From Actinomycetota bacterium (lineage in GTDB: Bacteria > Actinomycetota > Thermoleophilia > Solirubrobacterales > Solirubrobacteraceae), in NCBI GenBank assembly GCA_005885515.1, contig VAWK01000018.1, positions 86,282 through 136,511 on the forward strand: DNA of 50,230 nt, written 5' to 3'. A model generated the notes under the pieces. That model was given only the letters and a program-made list of their open reading frames with translations. It was not told the DNA's origin and did not search any database. Of this stretch, positions 37,545 to 44,844 are shown in pieces (positions within the stretch are counted from its first letter, which is position 1; each line of letters opens with the position of its first letter). The translations under genes were made by a program, and so were the position numbers.

Positions 37545-38068
37545 CACAGGATCAGCTTCTGCACGGCCTTGAACTCCGGCGTGCCGGCGCGCTCGAGCAG
37601 CTCGAACAAGGCGGCCTCGACGGTGCTCACGACAGCTCCGGCCCGCTCCAGGCGCTCGAGGCCTCGCGCGTGGTCGAGCTCGTGACGCGACCCGACCGCG
37701 TCGGCCGGGACGTGAACCTCGATACCCGCGGCGAGCAGGTCATGAACGGTCTGGCTGACGCAAACATGGGTCTCGATCCCGCATACGAGCGCCTGCTCGC
37801 GCCCGGCCAGATCGAAGCGCTCGGCGCGCGCCGCCGAGAAGACGGTCTTCTCGATCGGCCGCTCGTCTTGCAGGCCGAGCTCGGGCGCGGTGTGGCCGAG
37901 GCCCTTGGGGTACTGCTCGGTGACCACGCTCGGAAGCCCCAGGATCCGCGCTCCCTGCAGCAGCTTGGCGCATGACTCGGCCACCCCGGCGAACGAGGCA
38001 TAGGGGCGAAACGCCTCCTGCACATCGACGACGACCAGCGCCGCGCGGTCGCGAACCAGCAGGCTCAT
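37544..38068 (-). CDS. Isochorismatase-like cysteine hydrolase inside the pyr operon
   Basis: A 174-aa alpha/beta hydrolase of the isochorismatase/nicotinamidase superfamily. The catalytic triad is complete: Asp15 in LVVVDVQEAF, Lys74 in IEKTVFSA and Cys103 in GIETHVCVSQT. No membrane or signal segment is seen. The ATG start overlaps the pyrC stop (ATGA), and the stop overlaps carA, so it is made as part of the pyrimidine operon. The family hydrolyses amides and ureido or isochorismate-type substrates; the true substrate cannot be read from the sequence. A role in clearing a carbamoyl or ureido by-product is only a guess. Confidence 0.9.
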   Translation of the reverse strand: MSLLVRDRAALVVVDVQEAFRPYASFAGVAESCAKLLQGARILGLPSVVTEQYPKGLGHTAPELGLQDERPIEKTVFSAARAERFDLAGREQALVCGIETHVCVSQTVHDLLAAGIEVHVPADAVGSRHELDHARGLERLERAGAVVSTVEAALFELLERAGTPEFKAVQKLIL

Positions 38069-39408
38069 GCCACGGCGACCGGCGAGAGGGCCTGCTCGCG
38101 GTGCACGATCCCCCCGGCGGCGAACGTGAGCATCACCCGGCCCCGCAGCCGCCCTCCAGCAAAGCAGCAGCTCGCCGAGCGGCTGTGCCAGCCGTGCTCG
38201 CCGGCGATCCAGCTCGCATCCAGGTCGATCAGGGTCATGTTCGCCAGCTGGCCCTGCGCGATCGTCGGAGCGGGCAGGCCGAACAGCTGGGCGCCCGCAG
38301 TCATGCGCTGCACGAGCAGCTCGAGCGGAAGCTCACCGCTCTCGACCAGACCTGTGTACAGCGCCGCGAACGCCGTCTCGAGGCCTGTGGTGCCCATCGG
38401 CGCCTGCTCGAACGGGACCTCCTTCTCTTCGCGCGCGTGCGGGGCGTGGTCGGTCGCCACGCAGTCGATCGTGCCCGTCCGCAGCCCCTCGATCAGCGCC
38501 CTGCGGTCCTGCTCGCTGGCCAGCGGGGGATGCATCTTCATGCGCGTGTCCATGCCGCGCACGTGCTCGTCGGTGAGCAGCAGATGGTGCGGGGTGACCT
38601 CGGCACTCACCCGCCAGCCGCGCGCCTTGGCGCCCGCCACCGCCTCCACCGAGGCGGAGCAGCTGAGGTGCTGGAAGTGCACGCGCGCGTCCTCGTAGCC
38701 AGCCAGCGCGGCGTCGCGGGCGACCATCGTTGACTCACTGAGCGTCGGGATTCCGCTCACCCCCAGCGCTGCGCTGACCGGCCCCTCGTGCATGGTGCCG
38801 TCACGTGAAAGCGTGGTGTCCTCCTCGTGCAGGGCGATCACGCCGCCGCACAGGCGCTGGTACTGCAGCGCCTTGCGCAGCATGCCCGCGCTCTGCACAG
38901 GCCGGCCGTCGTCGGTGAAGCCGAGGGCGCCCGCTTCGCGCAGCTCCGCCATCTCGGTCAGCTGCTCGCCCTGCAGGCCTCTCGTGATCGCCGCCAAGAA
39001 CCCGACGGGAACGCGCGCCTGGCGCGTCGCTGCCTCCCCCAGCGAGCGCAGCAGCGGAGCCGAATCGAGCACGGGATCGGTGTTGGGCATCGCCAGCACG
39101 CCGGCAAATCCGCCGGCGGCGGCCGCGCTGGTGCCGGTGCAGATGTCCTCCTTGTGCTCCTGCCCGGGCGTGCGCAGGTGCACGTGTGGATCGAAGAAGG
39201 CCGGCACCAGCAGGCATCCGCGCCCCTCCAGGAGCTCCTCTCCGGGATCGGCGCGCAGCGTCTCGGGCGCCGCGAGCTCGGCCACCAGGCCCCCGCGCAC
39301 GCGCACGTCGTAGCGCGCGTCGAGTCCGGCGCGGGGGTCGAGCACGCGCACGTCGCGCAGCAGCACGTCGGCTGGCGTGCACGGCTGGTATGCCAGCGCG
39401 TCGGTCAC
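38065..39408 (-). CDS. pyrC: Dihydroorotase
   Basis: Cyclises N-carbamoyl-aspartate. 447 aa, class I type. The metal motif DPHVHLRTPGQEHKEDI has His75 and His77, and VTPHHLLLTDEH and CVATDHAPHAREEKE supply the other ligands and base. The Ala/Gly-rich stretch (TSAAAAGGFAGVLAMPNTD) is normal. The GTG start at 39406-39408 overlaps the pyrB stop (GTGA); the ORF upstream is antisense-free pyrB sequence in another frame and is rejected. Confidence 0.96.
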   Translation of the reverse strand: MTDALAYQPCTPADVLLRDVRVLDPRAGLDARYDVRVRGGLVAELAAPETLRADPGEELLEGRGCLLVPAFFDPHVHLRTPGQEHKEDICTGTSAAAAGGFAGVLAMPNTDPVLDSAPLLRSLGEAATRQARVPVGFLAAITRGLQGEQLTEMAELREAGALGFTDDGRPVQSAGMLRKALQYQRLCGGVIALHEEDTTLSRDGTMHEGPVSAALGVSGIPTLSESTMVARDAALAGYEDARVHFQHLSCSASVEAVAGAKARGWRVSAEVTPHHLLLTDEHVRGMDTRMKMHPPLASEQDRRALIEGLRTGTIDCVATDHAPHAREEKEVPFEQAPMGTTGLETAFAALYTGLVESGELPLELLVQRMTAGAQLFGLPAPTIAQGQLANMTLIDLDASWIAGEHGWHSRSASCCFAGGRLRGRVMLTFAAGGIVHREQALSPVAVA

Positions 39409-40436
39409 GCGCCGTCCTGCATGCCGAAGATCGCGGCATCGGGCACGCCCTCGGCATCGGAGAGCTCGGCGCCGGGGCCGGTGCGCGCCCGATCGCTCGC
39501 CGGCGCGATCTGCCTGCCGCGCCGCCTGGGCGAAGGCGCGCTGGCCCCGGCGAGCAGCTCGTAGAGCACAGCCATGCGCACGACCACGCCGGCCTCGACC
39601 TGGGCGGTGACGGCGGCCTGCGGCGAGTCGAGCACCTCGCCTGAAAGCTCCACGCCGCGGTTGACCGGGCCCGGGTGCATGAGCACCTGGCGTGGCGTCA
39701 GGCGGCCTGCGTTGAGCTGATACCAGGCGGCGTACTCGCGCAGCGAGGGAACCCACGTCTCGCTCATCCGCTCGCGCTGCATGCGCAGCGCATAGACCAC
39801 GTCGGCCGAAGCAAGCTCGGCCAGCGTGTAGCGCACGTCACAGCCGAGCGCTTCGATCCCGCGCGGGATCAGCGTGGGCGGCCCCGCGACCGTGACGCTG
39901 GCGCCCATGCGCTGAAAGGCGATTATGTTCGAGCGCGCCACGCGCGAGTGCGCGACGTCGCCGACGATCCAGATCGAGGCCCCGTCGATCGCGCCAAGGC
40001 GCTCGCGCAGCGTGTACACGTCGAGCAGCGCCTGGGTGGGGTGCTCATGCTTGCCGTCACCGGCGTTGACGATCGCCGCGCTACACCAGCCAGAGACCAG
40101 CTCCGCCGCGCCGGCCCACGGTGTGCGCAGCACGATCGCGTCGGGCTTGTGCGCGCTGAGCGTGAGCACGGTGTCCTTGAGCGACTCGCCCTTCTCCACG
40201 CTAGACCCGGTGGCCGCGAAGTTCACGACGTCGGCCGACAGGCGCTTGGCCGCCAGCTCGAAGGAGCTGCGCGTGCGCGTCGAGGCCTCGTAGAAGAGGT
40301 TCAGCACCATGCGCCCGCGCAGCGCGGGGACCTTCTTGATCTCGCGGTCAGACACCTCGGCGAAGCGCGCGGCCCGCGCGACGATCCGCTCGATGGCGTC
40401 GCGGTCGAGATCCTCGATCGAGAGCAGGTGTCTCAT
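39405..40436 (-). CDS. pyrB: Aspartate carbamoyltransferase catalytic subunit
   Basis: Commits carbamoyl phosphate to pyrimidines. The 343 aa have the carbamoyl-phosphate motif FYEASTRTRSSFE, HPTQALLDVYTL and LMHPGPVNRGVE. The last 50 residues (from APSPRRRGRQI) form a low-complexity extension beyond the usual end at about 295-310, with no known function. The ATG start at 40434-40436 overlaps the pyrR stop (ATGA). Confidence 0.96.
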   Translation of the reverse strand: MRHLLSIEDLDRDAIERIVARAARFAEVSDREIKKVPALRGRMVLNLFYEASTRTRSSFELAAKRLSADVVNFAATGSSVEKGESLKDTVLTLSAHKPDAIVLRTPWAGAAELVSGWCSAAIVNAGDGKHEHPTQALLDVYTLRERLGAIDGASIWIVGDVAHSRVARSNIIAFQRMGASVTVAGPPTLIPRGIEALGCDVRYTLAELASADVVYALRMQRERMSETWVPSLREYAAWYQLNAGRLTPRQVLMHPGPVNRGVELSGEVLDSPQAAVTAQVEAGVVVRMAVLYELLAGASAPSPRRRGRQIAPASDRARTGPGAELSDAEGVPDAAIFGMQDGA

Positions 40437-41026
40437 AGGCGAGCCTCGGTGGTCGCGCCGATTGCGACCTCGTCCACGCCATCGAGCTCGCGCACGTGAA
40501 CGTGCACGTGCTCGGAGGTGGAGGTCGGCAGGTTCTTGCCGACGTAGTCCGGTCGCATCGGCAGCTCGCGGTGGCCGCGGTCGACTAGCACGGCCAGCTG
40601 CACGCGTCGTGGCCGACCGTAGTCGAACAGCGCCTCGATCGCCGCGCGCACGGTGCGGCCGGTGAAGAGCACGTCGTCGACGATGACCACGGTGCGCCCG
40701 GTCACGTCGAAGTCGATATGCGACGCATGCACGATCGGGGAGTCCGGTCGGCTGGCGACGTCGTCGCGGTAGAAGCCGATGTCGAGGTCCCCGAGCGGGA
40801 CCGCGACATCGAGCAGTGCCGAGAGCATGTCGCGCAGGCGGCCCGCCAGAAAGGCTCCGCGGCGATGGATGCCGACGAGGCACAGCCCGGGATCGCTCGC
40901 GTTACGCTCGGCGATCTCGTGCGCGATGCGCGTGAGCGCGCGCCGCACGTCTGCCTCGCGAAGGATGATCGTGGCGGCACCATAGGCGCCGGCCGCGTGG
41001 TCGCCTTGCGAGTTAGCCTCGTCCAT
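40433..41026 (-). CDS. pyrR: Bifunctional pyr operon regulator/uracil phosphoribosyltransferase
   Basis: RNA-binding regulator with phosphoribosyltransferase fold, 197 aa. The PRPP motif TVVIVDDVLFTGRTVRAA is at residues 112-129, and the start of the fold is READVRRALTRIAHEIAE. An N-terminal extension of about 15 residues is present. The ATG is at 41024-41026, with Shine-Dalgarno AGGAAGGA at 41038-41031. It heads the pyr operon, and a binding site for PyrR lies in its own leader, so autogenous control is likely. Confidence 0.96.
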   Translation of the reverse strand: MDEANSQGDHAAGAYGAATIILREADVRRALTRIAHEIAERNASDPGLCLVGIHRRGAFLAGRLRDMLSALLDVAVPLGDLDIGFYRDDVASRPDSPIVHASHIDFDVTGRTVVIVDDVLFTGRTVRAAIEALFDYGRPRRVQLAVLVDRGHRELPMRPDYVGKNLPTSTSEHVHVHVRELDGVDEVAIGATTEARL

Positions 41027-41030
41027 CGAT

Positions 41031-41063
41031 TCCTTCCTGGCCTCACGGGACCGGGTTAAAGGA
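41031..41063 (-). promoter_or_regulatory. pyrR: PyrR-binding loop sequestering the pyrR Shine-Dalgarno
   Basis: On the minus strand GGTCCCGTGAGGCC (41052-41039) matches 12 of 14 places of the PyrR-binding-loop consensus ARUCCNGNGAGGYU. It is immediately followed by the Shine-Dalgarno AGGAAGGA. TCCTT at 41063-41059 is complementary to AAGGA at 41035-41031, so the loop can sit on a stem that hides the ribosome site. No T-rich terminator follows, which points to translational repression when UMP/UTP-bound PyrR stabilises the fold. Confidence 0.7.
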
Positions 41064-41071
41064 GCACGCAG

Positions 41072-41077
41072 AATCTA
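41072..41077 (-). promoter_or_regulatory. Possible -10 element of the pyr operon
   Basis: TAGATT on the minus strand fits TATAAT in four of six positions. A GGGACG hexamer 15 bases upstream is a weak -35. Transcription would start near 41064, giving a leader of about 38 bases that contains only the PyrR loop and the Shine-Dalgarno. The promoter would overlap the last codons of rnz. Confidence 0.35.
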
Positions 41078-42094
41078 TCAGGGCGAGCTGATCGTCCCGG
41101 CCGCCGCGGGCTCGCCCGCCGCCGGCGGCTCGGCCTCGCCGGGCTCGGCCCCGGGCCGGGCGCCGCGGCCGCTCCAGCGGATCAAGGCCGCGGGGCCGCG
41201 CTCCGGAAACGGGACCTCGATCGTGTCGAAGTCGCGCGGCGCCTCCGTGGCCGCGAACGCCGCTCGCGCCTCTTCCCGCACCTCGGAGCCGGCGTAGCGG
41301 CTGGAGATATGGGTGAGCGCGAGCATGCGCGCCTGCGCCCCGCGCGCCAGCTCCGCGGCCTGGCGCGCGGTGCTGTGGAAGGTCTCGCGCGCGCGATCGG
41401 CCTCCTCGTCGCTGAATGTGGCCTCGTGCACGAGCACATCGGCTTCGTGGGCGGCCACGGCAAGTGCCTCACACGGCGCGGTGTCGCCCGAGAGGACGAT
41501 CTTGCGGCCTTGCCTTGGCGGTCCCATGACCTGCTCGGGACTCACGCCGTCGACCGGGTGTCCTCGCTGCAGGCGGCCGAAATCGGGTCCCGGGCTCACG
41601 CCCAGCCGCTCAGCGGCGCCGGGGTCGAATTCGCCGGCTCGCTCATCCTCGACGAGCGCGTAGCCATATGCCTCTCGGGCGCCGTGCTGCACGGGCACCG
41701 CGGCGACTCGGTAGCCGTCGCGCTCCACGGCCTGCGCCGGATCGAGCTCCACCACGCTGAGCTCGAACGGCAGCCGCCCGTAGATGATGCGCATCACCCC
41801 CATCAGCTCGGCGATGCCGCGCGGACCATAGACGGCCAGCGGCAGGTCGCGCTCGCGCAGGGCCAGCGACTTCAGCATGCCCGGCAGCCCCAGCCAGTGA
41901 TCGGCATGGAAATGGGTGACGAACACGCTGTCCATGTCGACCAGCCCCACCGAGCGCAACAGCTGGCGCTGGGTGCCTTCGCCGCAGTCGAATAGCAGGC
42001 GATCCCCCCCGCGGCGCACGAGCACGGCGGGCAGTCCCCGGCGAGCGGCCGGCACCGAGCCGCCTGTGCCGGCGAAGAACAGGGACAGGTCCAT
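41078..42094 (-). CDS. rnz: Ribonuclease Z
   Basis: tRNA 3'-trailer endonuclease. The 338-aa metallo-beta-lactamase has the zinc motif THFHADHWLGL (His61, His63, Asp65, His66), the glycine-rich start FFAGTGGSVPAARRG, IVLSGDT and the late LALTHISSRY. A C-terminal Gly/Pro/Ala tail (from about 310) is low-complexity. The ATG start is at 42092-42094. It ends 51 bases before pyrR. Confidence 0.93.
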   Translation of the reverse strand: MDLSLFFAGTGGSVPAARRGLPAVLVRRGGDRLLFDCGEGTQRQLLRSVGLVDMDSVFVTHFHADHWLGLPGMLKSLALRERDLPLAVYGPRGIAELMGVMRIIYGRLPFELSVVELDPAQAVERDGYRVAAVPVQHGAREAYGYALVEDERAGEFDPGAAERLGVSPGPDFGRLQRGHPVDGVSPEQVMGPPRQGRKIVLSGDTAPCEALAVAAHEADVLVHEATFSDEEADRARETFHSTARQAAELARGAQARMLALTHISSRYAGSEVREEARAAFAATEAPRDFDTIEVPFPERGPAALIRWSGRGARPGAEPGEAEPPAAGEPAAAGTISSP

Positions 42095-42166
42095 GGCTTG
42101 GTAAACGGTAGCGGCGCAGCACCCACGCGACAGCGGCAGAGCTTTCTCGCGTGCCGAGACCGTCGG

Positions 42167-43156
42167 TCACGAAGCGGAGGCCATCAGAGCCGCACCGATG
42201 ACCGCGGCGGCCGCGCCTGCGCGCTGGAGGTAATCGAGCCGTTCGTGGAGGAGAGACCGCGCCAGGACGATCGTGACCAGCGGGTAAAAAGACGAGAGGG
42301 CTCCCACGATGCTGAGCAATCCGACCGTGGTGGCAGCCGCGAACAGGGCGCTGGCGCCGAGGTCCAGGGCGCCGACGGCCACCAGCGGAAGTGCCCCACG
42401 GTGTCCCGATGCGCGGCCGGCGCGCAGCAACACTAGGGCGCCTGTCAAGAGGACGACGGTGGTGAACCGGGCTACCACCACCGCCCAGAGGGTGCTCGCC
42501 TCGCTGGCGACCCGGCGTCCCGATGCGCGGTGGGGGCGCCTCTCCGGGCGCAGCACCATAGCGGCGCATATCAGCAGGACGAAGGTGGTGAGCCGAGTCA
42601 TCACCACCGCCCACAGGGTGCTCGCCCCGCTGGCGCCGCCGAGGGCGACCATGAAGGCGCCGAAGCAGACGGCGGCTGTAAGCCCGAGTGCCACGCTCGT
42701 CGCCGGTGAATCGCGCGAAGCCGACGCCTCGCCATCGACCTCCACCTCCGCCTTGCCGCGCGACGCCAGCACGAGACCGGCGAGCGCGAGCCCGATCCCC
42801 ATGATCGCGATGGCCCGGGGGCGCTCGCCGGCGAGCACGCCAAACACGACCGGGATCGCGGCATCGGTGGCGGCGATGGGCGCGACGAGCCCCATCTTCC
42901 CGCGCGCCAGGCCGCGGTACAGGGCGGCGAGCGCCAGCGCATTGAACAGGCCCGCCAGAGCGCCGAGCGCCAGGGTAGACGCCGGCGGCGGAGCTTCGGA
43001 GGACGCCGCCAGGACGGGCGCCAGCAGGGCCAGGCCCGCCGCCTGGGAGACCAGCAGGACGGTGAGCAGCGTGACGCGGCGGCAGCCGACGCCCGCGATG
43101 AAGTCGGCGGAGCCCCAAGCCGCGCTTGCGCCGAGAGCAAGCACCACAGCAAGCAT
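42167..43156 (-). CDS. EamA/DMT-family transporter with a duplicated helix
   Basis: An integral membrane permease of 329 aa. The first half has the five helices of an EamA unit (residues about 1-130). The second half reads as six: after the sixth helix, STLWAVVMTRLTTFVLLICA is followed, after a short basic loop, by the near copy STLWAVVVARFTTVVLLTGA. This gives eleven predicted helices instead of ten. The ATG start is at 43154-43156. Substrate unknown; the family exports amino acids, nucleotides and other metabolites. It is divergent from the decarboxylase gene. Confidence 0.88.
   Translation of the reverse strand: MLAVVLALGASAAWGSADFIAGVGCRRVTLLTVLLVSQAAGLALLAPVLAASSEAPPPASTLALGALAGLFNALALAALYRGLARGKMGLVAPIAATDAAIPVVFGVLAGERPRAIAIMGIGLALAGLVLASRGKAEVEVDGEASASRDSPATSVALGLTAAVCFGAFMVALGGASGASTLWAVVMTRLTTFVLLICAAMVLRPERRPHRASGRRVASEASTLWAVVVARFTTVVLLTGALVLLRAGRASGHRGALPLVAVGALDLGASALFAAATTVGLLSIVGALSSFYPLVTIVLARSLLHERLDYLQRAGAAAAVIGAALMASAS
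42403..42637. repeat. Tandem duplication inside the EamA gene
   Basis: 42422-42511 and 42548-42637 align at 72 of 90 positions by hand, and GTCCCGATGCGCGG occurs at 42403-42416 and 42517-42530. The unit is 114-126 bases and encodes one membrane helix plus the following loop. The 12-base difference lies in the loop and keeps the frame. Confidence 0.85.
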
Positions 43157-43233
43157 CCCTCTCGTATCGAGCGACCGGGGAAGCGCCTTGAACGCAAGGT
43201 CCCAATGCGGCCAGATCGAGTTTGCAAGATCTT

Positions 43234-44844
43234 ATGTACGGTGGTTCACCTGCCGATAGACCGGCGATGCCCGCATCGCTGGACACCGCCACGCAAAGAG
43301 CGGATGGTCTGACCGGGCGAGCAAGCGGCTCACCCAGCACTCACCTCCCCGAGCGGCCCAGCAAGGAACTCGACCATGCCCGCGCGCCGTACTTCGAGGC
43401 GCTGCGCCACTACGGATCCCGCGGCGCTGGTCGCTACCACGTGCCCGGTCACAAGGGCGGGCTGGGCATAGACCCCGAGTTTCGGGAGGCGCTCGGCGAG
43501 AGCGCGCTCGAGCTGGACATCCCGCTGGTGATCCCGGGTGTCGACGTCGGCGCGTCGCCGACGCCCTTCGACGAGGCGCTCGAGCTCGCTGCCGACGCGT
43601 GGGGGGCAAGGCGAACCTGGTTCCTCTCCAACGGCGCCACCCAGGGCAGTCATGCGATCTGCGTCGCGCTGGCCGGACTGGGCACAGAGGTGGTCGTCCA
43701 GCGCAACGTCCACGCCAGCACGATCGACGGGTTGATCCTCGCCGGGCTGCGCCCCACATGGGTCGCCCCGGAGCTGAATCCTGAGCTCGGCATCGCCCAC
43801 TGTCCGACCGCCGAGTCGCTGGAGATCACCCTTGCCGACTCGCCCGACGCCGTGGGCGTGATCGTCGTCTCCCCCACCTACTACGGCGTGGTGGCCGACG
43901 TGCGAGCCCTCGCCGATGTCGCCCACGGCTGGGGCGTGCCGCTGATCGTGGACGAGGCCTGGGGGTCGCACTTCCCTTTTCACCCGGCGCTGCCCAAGCA
44001 CGCGCTGTCGCAGGGCGCCGACCTCGTCCTGTCCGGAACCCACAAGATGGTCGGCAGCCTGTCGCAGTCGGCGATGCTGCACCTCGGACACGGTGTCGGC
44101 GAGCTGCTGGACGAACGCGTCATTCAGCGCGCGCTGATGCTCACGAGCTCGACCAGCCCGAGCTCCCTGTTGTTGAGCTCTCTCGACGCCGCCCGCCGGC
44201 ACGCCGTGCTGCAAGGAACGGCGCTGATCGACGACGCGCTCGCCGCGCTGGCGGACGCGCGGGCGGCCATCCGCGCGATCCCGGGCCTCGACGTCCTGGA
44301 CGACAGAATGCTCAAGCACCCGAGCGTCTATGACTACGATCCGCTGCGGCTGGCGATCGACGTCCGCGGAGTCGGCGCCAGCGGGTACGAGCTCGCCGCG
44401 CTGCTGCGCGGCGGCAGCGACGACCACCTCGAGCTGTGCAGCGAGAACTTGCTGGTGGCCGTGTTCGGGATCGCAGAGCCGGTGCGCGCGGCCATCGACC
44501 GGCTGATCCGCGGCCTGAAGACCGCGGTCGAGCAGCTCTCCGACCGCACCCGTGGCCGCAGGCGGCGCGCGCTCCAGCCCCCACCGCGCTGGGGGCCTCT
44601 CTCCATGACCCCGCGCGAGGCGTTCCTCGGCCCGCAGGAAGCGGTGCCGGTCGAGCAGGCCGTCAACCGCGTCGCCGCCGAGTCGCTGGCGGCCTATCCC
44701 CCCGGCATCCCCAACGTATTCCCTGGCGAGCGGCTGACGGCGCAGACGCTCAGCTACATCAGGCGCACGCTCGAGCACGGCGGCACCGTTCGCGGGCTGA
44801 GCGACGCGAGCCTGCGGACGATCCGAGTGGCGGTGGAGCGATGA
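43234..44844 (+). CDS. Orn/Lys/Arg-family PLP-dependent decarboxylase
   Basis: A fold-type I PLP enzyme of 536 aa. Residues matching the family are RYHVPGHKGGLG near the N-terminus, FLSNGATQGSHA (cofactor phosphate), VVSPTYYGVVADV, LIVDEAWGSHF (Asp for the pyridine nitrogen) and Lys271 in LSGTHKMVGSL (Schiff base). The C-terminal domain ends PPGIPNVFPGERLT. This is the ornithine/lysine/arginine decarboxylase type rather than an aminotransferase; the exact substrate is unclear. The start is uncertain: ATG 43234, ATG 43267 or TTG 43222, none with a good Shine-Dalgarno. The stop overlaps the next start. Confidence 0.88.
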   Translation: MYGGSPADRPAMPASLDTATQRADGLTGRASGSPSTHLPERPSKELDHARAPYFEALRHYGSRGAGRYHVPGHKGGLGIDPEFREALGESALELDIPLVIPGVDVGASPTPFDEALELAADAWGARRTWFLSNGATQGSHAICVALAGLGTEVVVQRNVHASTIDGLILAGLRPTWVAPELNPELGIAHCPTAESLEITLADSPDAVGVIVVSPTYYGVVADVRALADVAHGWGVPLIVDEAWGSHFPFHPALPKHALSQGADLVLSGTHKMVGSLSQSAMLHLGHGVGELLDERVIQRALMLTSSTSPSSLLLSSLDAARRHAVLQGTALIDDALAALADARAAIRAIPGLDVLDDRMLKHPSVYDYDPLRLAIDVRGVGASGYELAALLRGGSDDHLELCSENLLVAVFGIAEPVRAAIDRLIRGLKTAVEQLSDRTRGRRRRALQPPPRWGPLSMTPREAFLGPQEAVPVEQAVNRVAAESLAAYPPGIPNVFPGERLTAQTLSYIRRTLEHGGTVRGLSDASLRTIRVAVER

